Assembly: GCF_003952725.1 (NCBI RefSeq)
Contig: NZ_CP032509.1
Location: forward strand, 62,001-126,000
DNA from: Georhizobium profundi
GTDB taxonomy: Bacteria; Pseudomonadota; Alphaproteobacteria; Rhizobiales; Rhizobiaceae
Direction of reading: 5' to 3'
Length of the DNA stretch: 64,000 nt
Shown: piece by piece, positions 1 through 10,615 of the stretch
How positions within the stretch are numbered: position 1 is the first letter of the stretch
Layout: each line of letters opens with the position of its first letter
Made by a program: the position numbers and the translations under genes
The notes under the pieces: generated by a model
What the model was told of the DNA's origin: nothing
The model's database searches: none
The model's input: the letters and a program-made list of their open reading frames with translations, nothing else

Positions 1-251
1 TCCCAGCCTTCGCGGTGAAATGGCAGGCCGTGCGCAGTGACGATGTCTGCGGCCTCCTCCACATCCTCGCGCGTCACGCGGCGGGACAGATAGTCCTTCA
101 GGAACATCTGCAGCCCGAAGAACAGCACATGGTCGTAGGCACCGCCGGAGCGCGCTTCGATATAGGCGGAGATGGCGGCCGTCTGCGGCGGATACTGCGC
201 GAAATGCGAGTATTTGTAGCTGTCGGTGTTGAGGATAGGGTTCATGCTCAT
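1..251 (-). CDS. nadV: nicotinamide phosphoribosyltransferase, N-terminal part (cut by window edge)
   Basis: The first 83 residues of a protein that continues past position 1. It begins MSMNPILNTDSYKYSHFAQY and continues with IEARSG and VLFFGLQMFLK, the N-terminal pattern of NAMPT/NadV enzymes. These make NMN from nicotinamide and PRPP in NAD salvage in the cytoplasm. The pattern fits NAMPT better than nicotinate phosphoribosyltransferase. ATG at 251 is used; a second in-frame ATG lies at 245 and neither has a strong ribosome-binding site. The nth stop is only 40 bases upstream on the same strand, so co-transcription is likely. The active site lies outside the window and cannot be checked. 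Confidence 0.85.
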   Translation of the reverse strand, partial: MSMNPILNTDSYKYSHFAQYPPQTAAISAYIEARSGGAYDHVLFFGLQMFLKDYLSRRVTREDVEEAADIVTAHGLPFHREGW

Positions 252-291
252 CTGTCCGAAGGAAAGCGCCGCCAAAATGATCTGACCGTCC

Positions 292-966
292 TTAGCGCGG
301 AACCGCTTTGCCCGGCCACTGGCAAATGTCGACAATGGCACAATCGGCACAGCGCGGCGCGCGCGAGGTGCAGATCCGCTTACCGAACTGGATCAGCCAG
401 AAATGCCCGTCCCGCATGGCCCAGCCCGGCGCGCGCGCCTCAAGTTGAGCCGCGGTCTGCGCTTCGGTCTTTCCTAATGCGAGTCCCGTGCGGTTGCAGA
501 CGCGGTGCACATGGGTGTCGACCGCGATCACGTCGGCGCCGAAGGTGAAGCTCATGACGATATCGGCGCATTTGCGCCCGATGCCGGGCAGCTTGAGAAG
601 ACCCTCGCGCGTGTCGGGCACGACGCCGTCGTGCTCTTCGAGCAGCACCTCGCAGAAGCGACGGATGTTGCGGGCTTTCATGTTGTAGAGGCCGGCCGGA
701 CGGATCGCATCGATCAGGTCCTCTTCGGGCAGCTTCAGGATCGATCGCGGCGTGCGGGCCTTGGCAAACAGTGCCTTGCTGGCCGCAGCCGTGTTGCGAT
801 CGAGGCTCTGCGCCGACAGCATGCAGGAGATGCAGGAACGGAACGCATCCGGCTGCCCCTTCGGGCCCTTGGCGTTCTTCGTGCGTCCCGGCATCGCCTT
901 GGACAAGCGGAAAAAGAGCGTTTCGATTTCTTCCGGATCGAGCGGGCGTTCGGCGGGGGTCGTCAT
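292..966 (-). CDS. nth: endonuclease III
   Basis: A 224-residue base-excision repair glycosylase/AP lyase that removes oxidised pyrimidines. The helix-hairpin-helix segment LPGIGRK (about 126-132) carries the catalytic Lys132, and Asp150 lies in VDTHVHRV. The [4Fe-4S] loop is intact with Cys199, Cys206, Cys209 and Cys215 in the C-x6-C-x2-C-x5-C spacing. The reading frame stays open upstream to about 1326, but ATG at 966 is chosen because it gives the normal family length and the extra residues are antisense to the neighbouring ada-like gene. It lies between the ada-like gene and nadV, all on the minus strand. Confidence 0.95.
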   Translation of the reverse strand: MTTPAERPLDPEEIETLFFRLSKAMPGRTKNAKGPKGQPDAFRSCISCMLSAQSLDRNTAAASKALFAKARTPRSILKLPEEDLIDAIRPAGLYNMKARNIRRFCEVLLEEHDGVVPDTREGLLKLPGIGRKCADIVMSFTFGADVIAVDTHVHRVCNRTGLALGKTEAQTAAQLEARAPGWAMRDGHFWLIQFGKRICTSRAPRCADCAIVDICQWPGKAVPR

Positions 967-1025
967 GCAGACGGACTTAGCGCACTTGGCACATGCTGAC
1001 AGTGTCTGGCGTGGTGGCTTGCCGA

Positions 1026-1904
1026 TCAGGCGGCGGTCTGCCCCGTTTCCCAGCCGAGCATCGCCCGCTTGCGCGTCAGTCCCCAGTGATAGCCCGTCAG
1101 ATCGCCCGATTTTCCAAGCGCGCGATGGCACGGCACGACGAACGAGATCGGGTTGCGCCCGACAGCCGCGCCGACGGCACGCGACGCGGTCGGCTGGCCG
1201 ATGTCGCGCGCGATATCGGAATAGGTCACGGCCTTGGCGAGCGGGATCGTCATCAGCGCCTGCCAGACGCGGATCTGAAAGTCCGATCCGATCAGCACGA
1301 CGTTCAGCGGCGCATCCGCCGTCCACCGCGCCGGATCGAAGATGCGTGTGGCATAGGGTGCCGTTGCGGCTGCATCCTCGACATAGGTCGCCCGGGGCCA
1401 GCGCGAGGCCATGTCCTCGAAGGCATCGCGGCGTTCGCCCGGATCGTCGAAGGCAAGACCGGCCAGGCCCCGATCCGTGATCATCACGAGAGCCGTGCCG
1501 AAAGGCGATGGATGGTAGCCATAGCGGATCGTCAGCCCCTCGCCCTTCGCCTTCCAGACACCGGGCGACATCGCTTCATGGGTGACGAACAGATCGTGCA
1601 GCCGTCCAGGGCCCGAATACCCAACCTCGAAGCTCGCATCGAGCAGCGGCAGCCCCTCATGGCCCAGCAGGCGCTTGGCATGATCGAGCGTGACCGCCTG
1701 CAAAAAGGCTTTCGGCGAAAGCCCCGCCCAGCGCGTGAAGACCTTCTGCAACTGCGTTGGCGACTGGCCGAGTTCAGCCGCGATCGTCTCCAGCGTCGGC
1801 TGGCTGCGGTAATCGTTGGAAATCAGTTCGATCACGCCGCGCACGGTATCGTAATCCGTGCCCTGCGGCGTGATCTCCGTTTGCAAGCGGGCAGCAATCG
1901 TCAT
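1026..1904 (-). CDS. Ada-like AraC-HTH / methylated-DNA--protein-cysteine methyltransferase
   Basis: A 292-residue protein with an AraC-type helix-turn-helix region (about 20-120) and a C-terminal O6-alkylguanine-DNA alkyltransferase domain. The acceptor motif PCHR is at 258-261, with Cys259 as the methyl acceptor. It repairs O6-methylguanine by irreversible transfer and may act as a transcription factor. The N-terminal Ada zinc domain, which takes methyl groups from phosphotriesters and triggers activation in E. coli Ada, is absent. ATG at 1904 is preferred over 1913 because AGGAG lies 9 bases before it, but directly against the upstream ATG. It sits between malic enzyme and nth. Confidence 0.92.
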   Translation of the reverse strand: MTIAARLQTEITPQGTDYDTVRGVIELISNDYRSQPTLETIAAELGQSPTQLQKVFTRWAGLSPKAFLQAVTLDHAKRLLGHEGLPLLDASFEVGYSGPGRLHDLFVTHEAMSPGVWKAKGEGLTIRYGYHPSPFGTALVMITDRGLAGLAFDDPGERRDAFEDMASRWPRATYVEDAAATAPYATRIFDPARWTADAPLNVVLIGSDFQIRVWQALMTIPLAKAVTYSDIARDIGQPTASRAVGAAVGRNPISFVVPCHRALGKSGDLTGYHWGLTRKRAMLGWETGQTAA

Positions 1905-1977
1905 GGCCAACATCTCCTGGTCATGGCGGAGATATCATCACGACGGCCACCCGCCCGCCACCCGATTCATGCGTCCC

Positions 1978-4263
1978 TCAACTCGCGTTGAAGGCTGCGA
2001 TGGCGGCGAGGTTGACCAGGTCGGTGTCCTTGGCGCTCATCGAGGCGATCTGGACGGATTTGTCGAGGCCGACGAGAAGCGGGCCGATGACGGTCGAACC
2101 GCCGAGTTCCTGCAGCATCTTCGTCGAAATCGAGGCCGAGTGGAACGCCGGCATCACGAGCACATTCGCCGTGCCGGAGAGCCGGCAAAACGGATATTGC
2201 TCCATGATCTTCGGGTTAAGCGCGACGTCGGCGGCCATTTCGCCGTCATACTCGAAATCGACGCGGCGCTTGTCGAGGATGCGGACCGCTTCCTTGACGC
2301 GGTCGGAGCGCTCGCCGGACGGATGGCCGAAGGTGGAATAGGCGAGCATCGCGACGCGGGGCTCGTAGCCCATACGCCGCGCCAGACGGGCTGCCTCCTC
2401 CGCGATGTCAGCGAGTTCCTCCGACGAGGGCATGTCGATGACCGCCGTATCAGCAACCAGCACGGTGCGGCCGCGGCAAAGCGCCAGCGACGCGCCGATG
2501 ACGCGGTGGCCGGGCTTCACGTCGATCACGCGGCGCACGTCTTCCAGTGCGGTAGAATAGTTGCGCGTCGTGCCGGTCACCATCGCGTCCGCATCGCCGA
2601 GTGCGACCATGCAGGCGGCGAAATGGTTGCGGTCGTTGTTGATGAGGCGCTGGCAATCGCGCTGCAGATACCCCTGCCGCTGAAGCCGACCGTAGAGGTA
2701 ATCCACATAGGCGTTCACGCGGTGCGACCGGCGGGCGTTGATGAGCTCGATGCCGGGGCGGTTGAGGTCGATGCCGGCCTTCTGCGCAGTTTCCTGCATC
2801 TGCTCGTCGCGGCCGAGAAGGATCGCGGTGCCGAGCTTCTGGTTCACGTAAGAAACAGCCGCGCGCATGACCTGCTCTTCTTCGCCCTCGGCGAAGACGA
2901 CGCGACGCGGGTGGCGCCGCACGCGCTCATAGATGCGCTGCAGGGTGGATGCGATCGGATCGCGTCGCGCCGACAACTCGTTGGCATAGGCCTCCATGTT
3001 GAGGATCGGCTTTTGAGCAACGCCGGAGTCCATCGCGGCCTTGGCGACGGCGAGCGGAATGGCGGAGATCAGGCGCGGATCGAACGGCACGGGGATGATG
3101 TATTGCGGGCCGAAGCGCGGCCTGTTGCCGGAATAGGCGGCAGCGACATCATCGGGAACGTCTTCGCGCGCGAGTGCGGCGAGCGCTTCAGCGGCGGCGA
3201 TCTTCATCGCATCATTGATGGTCGATGCACGCACGTCGAGCGCGCCGCGGAAGATATAAGGGAAGCCAAGCACGTTGTTGACCTGGTTGGGATAGTCAGA
3301 CCGGCCCGTCGCCATGATCGCATCGGTGCGGATGTCGGCGACTTCTTCGGGCGTGATTTCCGGATCCGGGTTCGCCATGGCGAAGATGATCGGATTGGGC
3401 GCCATGGAGCGGATCATGTCTTCCGTAAGCGCGCCCTTGACCGAAAGGCCGAAGACGACATCGGCACCTTTCAGCGCATCGGCGAGCGTGCGGTCCTCGG
3501 TGACGATCGCGTGCGCTGACTTCCACTGGTTCAGGCCTTCGGTGCGGTCCTTGTGGATGACGCCCTTGGTGTCGCAGAGCGTGACGTTGCCGGGCGTGAA
3601 GCCCATGGCCTTGATCAGTTCCACGCAGGCGATGGCGGCGGCACCCGCACCATTGACGACGAGCTTCGTCGTCTTCACGTCGCGGCCGGTCAGGTGCAAC
3701 GCATTGATCAGGCCAGCGGCCGCAATGATCGCCGTGCCGTGCTGGTCGTCATGGAAGACCGGGATGTCCATGAGTTCGCGCAGGCGCTGTTCGATGATGA
3801 AGCAGTCCGGCGCCCGGATGTCTTCCAGGTTGATCCCGCCGAAGGAGGGCCCGAGATAGCGCACACAGTTGATGAACTCGTCGACATTCTCGGTGTCGAC
3901 CTCGAGGTCGATGGAATCCACGTCGGCGAAGCGCTTGAAGAGCACCGCCTTGCCTTCCATGACGGGCTTGGAGGCCAGCGCGCCGAGATTCCCGAGGCCG
4001 AGAATGGCCGTGCCGTTTGAAATGACGGCGACCATGTTGCCGCGCGTCGTGTAGTCGAAGGCGCGGGAGGGATCTTCGGCAATCGCCTTCACCGGCACGG
4101 CGACACCCGGCGAATAGGCGAGCGCGAGATCGCGCTGCGTCGCCATCGCCTTGGTCGGCGTCACCTCAAGCTTGCCGGGGCGTCCCCGCGCGTGAAAATC
4201 CAGCGCCTCCTGATCGGATATGCTGGACGCCGAACGGCCAGCCTTGCGCGGCTTCATTTCCAT
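1978..4263 (-). CDS. maeB: NADP-dependent malic enzyme with C-terminal phosphotransacetylase-like domain
   Basis: A protein of about 761 residues that decarboxylates malate to pyruvate, linking the C4-dicarboxylate pool to pyruvate. The N-terminal half is the malic enzyme ([29 protein letters not shown], nucleotide site [10 protein letters not shown]). From about residue 430 it continues as a phosphotransacetylase-like domain, which in this family is regulatory and not an active acetyltransferase. Rhizobial Dme/Tme proteins have this layout; NAD versus NADP preference cannot be read here. Start codons at 4269, 4263 and 4257 are in frame; GAGGA lies 9 bases before 4263. It is divergent from mutS. 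Confidence 0.95.
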   Translation of the reverse strand: MEMKPRKAGRSASSISDQEALDFHARGRPGKLEVTPTKAMATQRDLALAYSPGVAVPVKAIAEDPSRAFDYTTRGNMVAVISNGTAILGLGNLGALASKPVMEGKAVLFKRFADVDSIDLEVDTENVDEFINCVRYLGPSFGGINLEDIRAPDCFIIEQRLRELMDIPVFHDDQHGTAIIAAAGLINALHLTGRDVKTTKLVVNGAGAAAIACVELIKAMGFTPGNVTLCDTKGVIHKDRTEGLNQWKSAHAIVTEDRTLADALKGADVVFGLSVKGALTEDMIRSMAPNPIIFAMANPDPEITPEEVADIRTDAIMATGRSDYPNQVNNVLGFPYIFRGALDVRASTINDAMKIAAAEALAALAREDVPDDVAAAYSGNRPRFGPQYIIPVPFDPRLISAIPLAVAKAAMDSGVAQKPILNMEAYANELSARRDPIASTLQRIYERVRRHPRRVVFAEGEEEQVMRAAVSYVNQKLGTAILLGRDEQMQETAQKAGIDLNRPGIELINARRSHRVNAYVDYLYGRLQRQGYLQRDCQRLINNDRNHFAACMVALGDADAMVTGTTRNYSTALEDVRRVIDVKPGHRVIGASLALCRGRTVLVADTAVIDMPSSEELADIAEEAARLARRMGYEPRVAMLAYSTFGHPSGERSDRVKEAVRILDKRRVDFEYDGEMAADVALNPKIMEQYPFCRLSGTANVLVMPAFHSASISTKMLQELGGSTVIGPLLVGLDKSVQIASMSAKDTDLVNLAAIAAFNAS

Positions 4264-4325
4264 GGGCATGTTTCCTCATCATTTCGCGTCGCCGATTATT
4301 CGGCGCTTCTCGTCGCAGGCCGTTC

Positions 4326-4354
4326 TTGAGACGACTCTGAAACATCTTTATTCC
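4326..4354 (+). promoter_or_regulatory. possible sigma-70-type promoter for mutS
   Basis: TTGAGA (4326-4331) and TATTCC (4349-4354) are separated by 17 bases, in the region divergent between the malic enzyme gene and mutS, about 100 bases before the mutS start. Seen by eye only; no other support. Confidence 0.3.
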
Positions 4355-4456
4355 TGTGGAGCGGGCTCGTGCAAACGTGCTTTCCGCCCCCGGGTCCCGC
4401 ACACTAGACATCCCAAGCGAAATCGCAATTCGACAGGACGGACAGACCGCGTGCTC

Positions 4457-7204
4457 ATGAAGAACGCTTCGTCGACAGAGTTGACCGCCGAGCGCCTGAT
4501 CTCGGCCGAAAGCCTGGCGTCGGCGACGCCGATGATGGCGCAATTCATCGAAATCAAAGCCGCCAATCCGGATTCGCTGTTGTTCTATCGGATGGGCGAT
4601 TTCTACGAACTTTTTTTCGATGACGCGGATTCGGCGGCGCGCGCGCTCGGCATCACGCTGACGAAGCGCGGCCAGCACATGGGCGAGGACATTCCCATGT
4701 GCGGCGTGCCCGTGCATGCGGCCGACGATTATCTGCAGAAACTGATCGCGCTCGGGTTCCGCGTCGCCGTCTGCGAGCAGATCGAAGATCCGGCCGAAGC
4801 GAAGAAGCGTGGCGGGAAGTCGGTCGTCCAGCGTGGCGTCACTAGGCTCGTGACGCCGGGCACGCTGACCGAGGAGCGTCTGCTCGATCCCGCCCAACCC
4901 AACTATCTGATGACGCTGACCCGGCTGAAAGCGGCCGGCGAGCGCGGCTTCGCGATCGCTTGGATCGACATTTCGACCGGTGTCTTTCGTGTGGCGGAAA
5001 CCGATCCCTCGCGGCTCGTCGCCGACATTCTGCGCATCGATCCGCGCGAAGTGCTGGTGCCAGACACGCTGTTCCACGATCCCGAGATGCGCGCGGCGAT
5101 GGACGTGCTCGGGGGTATCGTCATGCCGCAGCCTGCCGTGCTGTTCGACGGGGCAAGCGCCGAGGGGCGCGTCGCACGTTTCTTCGGGGTCGCGACGCTG
5201 TCGGGCTTTGGCAATTTCTCCCGCGCCGAACTCTCCGCAGCGGCTGCGGCGATCGGCTATGTCGAGAAGACGCAGCTTGCCGAGCGACCGCCCCTCTCGC
5301 GCCCGCAGCGCGACGAAGCGGGATCGACGCTCTTCATCGATCCTGCCACGCGGGCCAATCTGGAACTGACGCGCACGCTTTCCGGCAGCCGTGATGGCTC
5401 GCTGCTCAAGGCGATCGACCGGACCGTCACCGGCGGTGGAGCCCGTCTCCTCGCCGAACGGCTGACCGCGCCTTTGACCGACCCGGATGCCATCGACCGC
5501 CGTCTCGATGCGATCGCGTGGCTGATGGCGGAGCCACGCCTTGCCGACGGCCTGACCGATCACCTCAAGCAAATGGCGGACATGCCGCGCGCGCTGTCGC
5601 GCATTGCGCTGAACCGTGGCGGACCGCGCGATCTCGGAAGCCTCAAACAGGGCCTCACGACTGCGCGCGCCATCGGCCAGATGCTAGCAGAGCGCGATCT
5701 GCCGGACGAGCTCGCCGAGGCGCGGGATGCGCTCGGCCGCCTGCCGCTTTCACTGATTGCCGAGCTCGAGGCGACGCTCGACGACGAGTTGCCACTGCTC
5801 AGGCGCGAGGGTGGCTTCGTGCGTCCCGGCCGCGACGGCGAGCTCGACGAGATGCGGGCACTGCGCGACGACACACGCCGAGTCATCGCCTCGCTGCAGG
5901 CGCGCTACGGCGAGGAGACCGGCGTCAAGTCACTGAAGATCCGACACAACAACGTGCTCGGCTATTACATCGAGGTGACCGCCGGCAATGCCGGACCGCT
6001 TACGAGCGACGAAGGCCGGGAGCGCTTCATTCACCGCCAGTCCATGGCGAATGCCATGCGGTTCACGACGACGGAACTCGCGGATCTGGAATCGAAGATC
6101 GCCAATGCTGCCGGCCGGGCGATCGCGATTGAGCTCTCGATCTTCGACACGCTGTCCGCACAGGTGGTCGCCAGCGCCGACCCCATCCGGGAAGCAGCGC
6201 ATGCGATTTCCGTCATGGACGTCGCGCGCGCGCTCGCCGCGCTCGCCGAAGAACAGGGCTATTGCCGCCCGAGTGTCGACCGCTCGATGGATTTCGCCAT
6301 CACGGCAGGCCGCCACCCGGTGGTGGAGCAGGCGCTGAGGCGCCAGGCGAGCGACCCGTTCGTTGCCAATGATTGCGACCTGTCGCCGCCGGAGGGTGCA
6401 AAGCATGGCGCGCTCTGGCTTCTGACCGGCCCCAACATGGGCGGTAAGTCGACCTTCCTGCGCCAGAATGCGCTGATTGCGGTCATGGCGCAGATGGGTT
6501 CCTTCGTTCCGGCGGGTGCTGCCCGCATCGGCGTGATCGACCGGCTGTTCAGCCGTGTCGGCGCGTCGGACGATCTGGCGCGCGGGCGCTCCACCTTCAT
6601 GGTCGAGATGGTCGAGACGGCCGCGATCCTCAATCAGGCAAGCGAGCGATCGCTGGTCATCCTGGACGAGATCGGCCGCGGCACGGCGACGTTCGACGGG
6701 CTGTCGATCGCCTGGGCAGCGGTGGAATATCTGCACGAAGCCAACCGCTGCCGCGGGCTTTTCGCGACGCATTATCACGAGCTGACGGCACTTTCGGAAA
6801 GGCTCGCCCGGCTTTCCAACGCGACGATGCGGGTGAAGGAATGGCAGGGCGAAGTGATTTTCCTGCATTCGGTCGGCCAGGGTGCCGCGGACCGGTCCTA
6901 TGGCATCCAGGTGGCGCGGCTTGCAGGCCTGCCGGACAGTGTCGTTGCCAGGGCGCGCGACGTGCTTGCCCAGCTCGAAGAGAGCGACCGGAAGAGCCCG
7001 GCCGCCAATCTTGTCGACGACCTGCCGCTCTTTGCCGCCTCGATGCGGCAGACGAAGCCGGAAAGCGCCGCCTTGCCGTCGGCTTTATCAGGGCTGGCAA
7101 GCGAACTTGCCGCCGTCAATCCGGATGAGCTCAGCCCAAGGGAAGCGCTCGAGGTGCTTTACAGGCTGAAAAGCCTTGCCGTGGATGGTTCGCCCAAAGG
7201 CTGA
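4457..7204 (+). CDS. mutS: DNA mismatch repair protein MutS
   Basis: A 915-residue mismatch-recognition ATPase. The N-terminal mismatch-binding domain has the phenylalanine-containing motif [14 protein letters not shown]. The C-terminal ABC-type ATPase has Walker A GPNMGGKS and Walker [12 protein letters not shown]. Length agrees with MutS1 of related bacteria. ATG at 4457 gives about 25 residues before the conserved TPMMAQ segment; an in-frame GTG at 4451 is an alternative, and no strong ribosome-binding site decides between them. The frame is open back to 4220, but that stretch overlaps the divergent malic enzyme gene. No mutL is present in the window. Confidence 0.97.
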   Translation: MKNASSTELTAERLISAESLASATPMMAQFIEIKAANPDSLLFYRMGDFYELFFDDADSAARALGITLTKRGQHMGEDIPMCGVPVHAADDYLQKLIALGFRVAVCEQIEDPAEAKKRGGKSVVQRGVTRLVTPGTLTEERLLDPAQPNYLMTLTRLKAAGERGFAIAWIDISTGVFRVAETDPSRLVADILRIDPREVLVPDTLFHDPEMRAAMDVLGGIVMPQPAVLFDGASAEGRVARFFGVATLSGFGNFSRAELSAAAAAIGYVEKTQLAERPPLSRPQRDEAGSTLFIDPATRANLELTRTLSGSRDGSLLKAIDRTVTGGGARLLAERLTAPLTDPDAIDRRLDAIAWLMAEPRLADGLTDHLKQMADMPRALSRIALNRGGPRDLGSLKQGLTTARAIGQMLAERDLPDELAEARDALGRLPLSLIAELEATLDDELPLLRREGGFVRPGRDGELDEMRALRDDTRRVIASLQARYGEETGVKSLKIRHNNVLGYYIEVTAGNAGPLTSDEGRERFIHRQSMANAMRFTTTELADLESKIANAAGRAIAIELSIFDTLSAQVVASADPIREAAHAISVMDVARALAALAEEQGYCRPSVDRSMDFAITAGRHPVVEQALRRQASDPFVANDCDLSPPEGAKHGALWLLTGPNMGGKSTFLRQNALIAVMAQMGSFVPAGAARIGVIDRLFSRVGASDDLARGRSTFMVEMVETAAILNQASERSLVILDEIGRGTATFDGLSIAWAAVEYLHEANRCRGLFATHYHELTALSERLARLSNATMRVKEWQGEVIFLHSVGQGAADRSYGIQVARLAGLPDSVVARARDVLAQLEESDRKSPAANLVDDLPLFAASMRQTKPESAALPSALSGLASELAAVNPDELSPREALEVLYRLKSLAVDGSPKG

Positions 7205-7353
7205 AGGCGACGACATCCTTGATTTTTGGCGCCCGAACGTCGATATGCGCCCCAAGAGAATTCGCCGCCGTTACCGAAGTCGCTTGTCACGCAATCACGC
7301 GTTGGCAGCCGGAGCGGTGCAACTTCAGGCCGACAGGGAATGAAACGAGCGTC

Positions 7354-8055
7354 ATGACCGACGACACGAAGAAGACGACCGAAACCACCCACCAAGACAG
7401 CGCAAACGAGCGCATGGAAGAAGCGGTGAAGGCTGCCGAGTCCGCGTTCGACGAGCCTCACGCCGGGCATGACGATGGCGCGCCGGACAATTCCGAGGCG
7501 ATCGCCATTCTCGTCGACGGGCTTAAGGCCGAGAACGCCGATCTTAAGGATCGCTACCTCCGCCTTGCCGCCGACATGGACAATCTGCGCCGTCGGACCG
7601 AGCGCGACGTAAAGGATGCGCGCTCCTATTCGATCGCCAATTTCGCGCGCGACATGCTTGCCGTGTCCGACAATCTGCGCCGTGCGCTCGATGCCATTCC
7701 GGCGGAATCGCGCGAAGCCGGGGATGACGGCTTCAAGGCGCTTGTCGAAGGCGTCGAGATGACCGAACGCGCGATGCTGTCGGCGCTGGAACGGCACGGC
7801 GTGGCGAAGCTGAAGCCGGAAGGCCAGCGTTTCGATCCCAATTTCCACCAGGCCATGTTCGAAATCCCGAACCCGGACGTGCCGAACAACACCGTCATGC
7901 AGGTGGTGCAGGATGGCTACGTGATCGGCGAACGCGTGCTGCGCCCGGCCATGGTCGGCGTCGCCAAGGGCGGTCCGAAGCAGCCTGTGGAGCCGAAGCC
8001 GGAAGCCGGTGCGGAACCCGGCGCACCGAACGGCGAGGCCGAGCGGGACGCGTAA
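7354..8055 (+). CDS. grpE: GrpE nucleotide-exchange co-chaperone
   Basis: A 233-residue cytoplasmic nucleotide-exchange factor for DnaK. The long helical region around [20 protein letters not shown] is followed by the C-terminal beta-domain ([41 protein letters not shown]), both typical of GrpE. ATG at 7354 is used; the frame is open to 7219, but the extra residues do not look like GrpE. It is 149 bases after mutS and far from hrcA (17.1 kb), although the two are adjacent in many bacteria. I found no convincing heat-shock promoter or CIRCE element before it. A terminator hairpin follows at 8107. Confidence 0.96.
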   Translation: MTDDTKKTTETTHQDSANERMEEAVKAAESAFDEPHAGHDDGAPDNSEAIAILVDGLKAENADLKDRYLRLAADMDNLRRRTERDVKDARSYSIANFARDMLAVSDNLRRALDAIPAESREAGDDGFKALVEGVEMTERAMLSALERHGVAKLKPEGQRFDPNFHQAMFEIPNPDVPNNTVMQVVQDGYVIGERVLRPAMVGVAKGGPKQPVEPKPEAGAEPGAPNGEAERDA

Positions 8056-8106
8056 GCCTCAGGGCCAGACCTGCTACAATTGACGCGCCCGGGATCCGGG
8101 CCATAG

Positions 8107-8131
8107 AAAAGGCCGGCCAGTCCGGCCTTTT
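8107..8131 (+). terminator. rho-independent terminator after grpE
   Basis: Perfect 10-bp inverted repeat AAAAGGCCGG (8107-8116) / CCGGCCTTTT (8122-8131) with a 5-base loop. It ends in a T run, lies 51 bases after the grpE stop and just before the next gene. Confidence 0.8.
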
Positions 8132-8152
8132 CACGTTTTCAGGACCGCTTGA

Positions 8153-8785
8153 ATGCCGATCATCGACCTGCTCGACTATGCCGGCGTTGCGGTCTTTGCG
8201 GCAACCGGCGCGCTTGCGGCTTCGCGCAAGCAGCTCGATATCATCGGCTTCATCTTTCTGGCGGCGGTGACGGGCATCGGCGGCGGCACGCTGCGCGATC
8301 TCATCCTCGACGTGCCTGTGCTCTGGGTGGCCGATCCGGCCTATATCCTGGTCTGCGCGCTTGTCGCCGTCACCGTCTTCTTCACCGCGCACCTGTTCGA
8401 GTCGCGCTACAAGCTGCTGCTATGGCTCGATGCGGTCGGGCTTGCCGCCTATTGCGTGATGGGCGCCGCGAAAGGCTATGCCGTGACCGGGTCGGTCACG
8501 GTCGCGATCGTGATGGGCGTGCTCACATCCACCTTCGGCGGGATTCTGCGCGACATGCTCGCGGGTGAGCCCTCCGTCCTCATGCGCCCGGAAATCTATG
8601 TCACCGCCGCTCTCTCAGGAGCCGCGACTTACACGTTTCTGGCCGAAGCCGGGCTACCGGTGATCGTCGCAACGCTCTCAGGCGTCATCGTTGCCTTCAT
8701 CGTGCGCGGCGGCGCGCTGAAGAACGGCTGGACCTTCAAACCCTACCGAGCCCGCCCGGGCCGCAAGCCGGAAGACATCATGTAG
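8153..8785 (+). CDS. trimeric intracellular cation (TRIC) channel family membrane protein (UPF0126/YicG type)
   Basis: A 210-residue integral membrane protein with about six to seven hydrophobic helices in two similar halves. Each half has the family's glycine-rich signature: GIGGGTLRDLIL (about 42-53) and TFGGILRDMLAGEPSVL in the second half. Prokaryotic members of this family form trimeric potassium-permeable channels; physiological roles in bacteria are poorly defined. It starts directly after the grpE terminator, so it is probably transcribed independently. It converges with the adenosine kinase gene, with only 13 bases between the two stops. Confidence 0.9.
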   Translation: MPIIDLLDYAGVAVFAATGALAASRKQLDIIGFIFLAAVTGIGGGTLRDLILDVPVLWVADPAYILVCALVAVTVFFTAHLFESRYKLLLWLDAVGLAAYCVMGAAKGYAVTGSVTVAIVMGVLTSTFGGILRDMLAGEPSVLMRPEIYVTAALSGAATYTFLAEAGLPVIVATLSGVIVAFIVRGGALKNGWTFKPYRARPGRKPEDIM

Positions 8786-8798
8786 ATCAGCAAACGCC

Positions 8799-9791
8799 TC
8801 ATCCCAGCCCGTGCGCCTTCGCCTCGTCGCGGAGCGACTGCAGGGGGCGGGGGCCGATTTGCTGGATGACGAGGCCGGCGGCGAGCGAGCCCAGTCGGCC
8901 GCAGGTGGCGAGGTCGCGGCCCTGGGTATAGCCGTAAAGAAAGCCGGCGGCGTAGAGATCGCCTGCGCCGGTCGTGTCGACCAGTTCCTCGATGGCGAGG
9001 GGCTCGACGATGACGCGCTCGTCACCGGTGACGACGATGGAGCCCTTTTCGCTCATGGTGACGACCGCGAGCCGGCAATCCCGGGCGATGCGTTCCAGTG
9101 CTTCCTCGAGGCTCTCGGTCTCATAGAGCGATTTTGCCTCGCTGGCATTGGCGAAGACGATGTCGACCGTTCCCGAGCGCATCAGATCAAGGAATTCGGC
9201 CCGGTAGCGATCGACGCAGAATGGGTCGGAAAGCGTCATCGACATCTCCCGGCCATTGGCATGGGCGATGCGGGCGCATTCGCGGATCGCTTCTTTGGCG
9301 CGGGGCGGATCCCAGAGATAGCCTTCGAAATAGGTGACCTTGGCGGATGCGACGACCGCCTCGTCGACGTCGTCCGGTCCGAGTTCGACGCAGGCGCCGA
9401 GATAGGTGTTCATCGAGCGCTCGCCATCGGGCGTGACGAAGATCATGGAGCGTGCCGTCGGCGGGGGCGAAGCGAGCGGTGCCGTTTCGAAATGCACGCC
9501 TTGAGCGCGGATGTCGTGCGCGTAGATTGCGCCTAGCTGATCCTTGGCGACCTTGCCGAAGAAGGCGGCCTTGCCGCCGAAACTTGCGATGCCCGCTGCC
9601 GTGTTGCCGGCCGAGCCACCGGAGGCTTCGACAGCCGGACCCATCCGGTCGTAGAGCGTCTCGGCGCGTTCGGCATCGATCAGGTTCATCGCGCCCTTGA
9701 TGATGGCATTGTCGTTGAGGAACGCATCGTCACAGCGGGCGATGATGTCGACAATGGCATTGCCGATGCACAGGACGTCGATGGAAGACAT
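8799..9791 (-). CDS. adenosine kinase (PfkB family)
   Basis: A 330-residue sugar kinase of the PfkB/ribokinase fold. The substrate-side glycine motif GGSAGNTAAGIASFGG (about 58-73) and the C-terminal catalytic signature DTTGAGDLYAAGF with the Asp base are intact. The N-terminal GNAIVDI and overall pattern match the bacterial adenosine kinase branch, which phosphorylates adenosine to AMP. Ribokinase-like activity on another nucleoside or sugar cannot be excluded from sequence alone. Adenosine deaminase (22.0 kb) and phosphopentomutase (23 kb) in the same window fit nucleoside salvage. Confidence 0.88.
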   Translation of the reverse strand: MSSIDVLCIGNAIVDIIARCDDAFLNDNAIIKGAMNLIDAERAETLYDRMGPAVEASGGSAGNTAAGIASFGGKAAFFGKVAKDQLGAIYAHDIRAQGVHFETAPLASPPPTARSMIFVTPDGERSMNTYLGACVELGPDDVDEAVVASAKVTYFEGYLWDPPRAKEAIRECARIAHANGREMSMTLSDPFCVDRYRAEFLDLMRSGTVDIVFANASEAKSLYETESLEEALERIARDCRLAVVTMSEKGSIVVTGDERVIVEPLAIEELVDTTGAGDLYAAGFLYGYTQGRDLATCGRLGSLAAGLVIQQIGPRPLQSLRDEAKAHGLG

Positions 9792-9871
9792 GAAGGGTTC
9801 CGGAGCTGTTGGAGAAGCGGGCCGTCCGCTGTTCTAGAGGTGCTGCGGTTCGAATGAAAGCAGCGATGGGT

Positions 9872-10615
9872 TCAATAGTCGACGCTTGCGAAATAGAGCC
9901 CGTCGGGCGGTGCGACAGGGCCACATTTCTTGCGATCGCGCGCTTCAAGCGCAGCGGTCATGGTGTCGGCGCTCCAGTGGCCTTCGCCCACGAGCTTGAG
10001 GGACCCTGCGAAGGAGCGTATCTGGTTGTGCAGGAAGCTCTGGGCCGAGGCATGGATCTCGATCACCTCTCCGCTGCGCGCTACATCCAGCCGGTCGAGC
10101 GTGCGCACAGGGTTCTTCGCCTGGCACTGGACGGAGCGGAAGGTCGTGAAATCGTGACGGCCAACGAGGCGCTGCGCCGCTTCGTGCATGGCGTCGGCAT
10201 CGAGTTGGCGGGGCACCCGCCAGGCGCGATCGCGAAGCACGGTCAGCGGCGCTGCGCGGTTGACGATGCGGTAGACATAATGCCGCTTCAGCGCAGAAAA
10301 GCGGGCATCGAACTCTTCGGTCACCAGATCGACGACAAGGATCGCGACCGCGTCCCGCGCCTTGATCAGGTGCGCGTTGATGGCATTGCGGACCGTTTCG
10401 GCAGGCCAGTCGCGCGCCAGATCCACGTGGCCCACCTGGCCGAGTGCATGGACGCCCGCATCGGTACGACCAGCGCCTTTTACGGTTACCGTTTCTCCGC
10501 TGAAGCCAAGGACCGCCGCCTCGATCGCGCCCTGAACGGAGCGGCCATTGTCCTGGCGCTGCCAGCCGACGAAGCTCGAGCCGTCATATTCGATGGTCAG
10601 CTTGTAGCGCGGCAT
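9872..10615 (-). CDS. truA: tRNA pseudouridine(38-40) synthase
   Basis: A 247-residue enzyme making pseudouridine at positions 38-40 of the tRNA anticodon arm. The catalytic Asp is in [15 protein letters not shown] (around residue 52), and the N-terminal [18 protein letters not shown] is characteristic. The start ATG shares one base (10615) with the fmt stop codon, so translation is probably coupled. It is the last gene of a def-fmt-truA cluster on the minus strand, an arrangement common in Hyphomicrobiales. Confidence 0.97.
   Translation of the reverse strand: MPRYKLTIEYDGSSFVGWQRQDNGRSVQGAIEAAVLGFSGETVTVKGAGRTDAGVHALGQVGHVDLARDWPAETVRNAINAHLIKARDAVAILVVDLVTEEFDARFSALKRHYVYRIVNRAAPLTVLRDRAWRVPRQLDADAMHEAAQRLVGRHDFTTFRSVQCQAKNPVRTLDRLDVARSGEVIEIHASAQSFLHNQIRSFAGSLKLVGEGHWSADTMTAALEARDRKKCGPVAPPDGLYFASVDY

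Noticed and set aside
7205..7353. Possible heat-shock (RpoH) promoter before grpE
   Set aside because: A CTTG-type -35 is present, but no matching -10 lies at the right distance; I would not assign it without transcript data.
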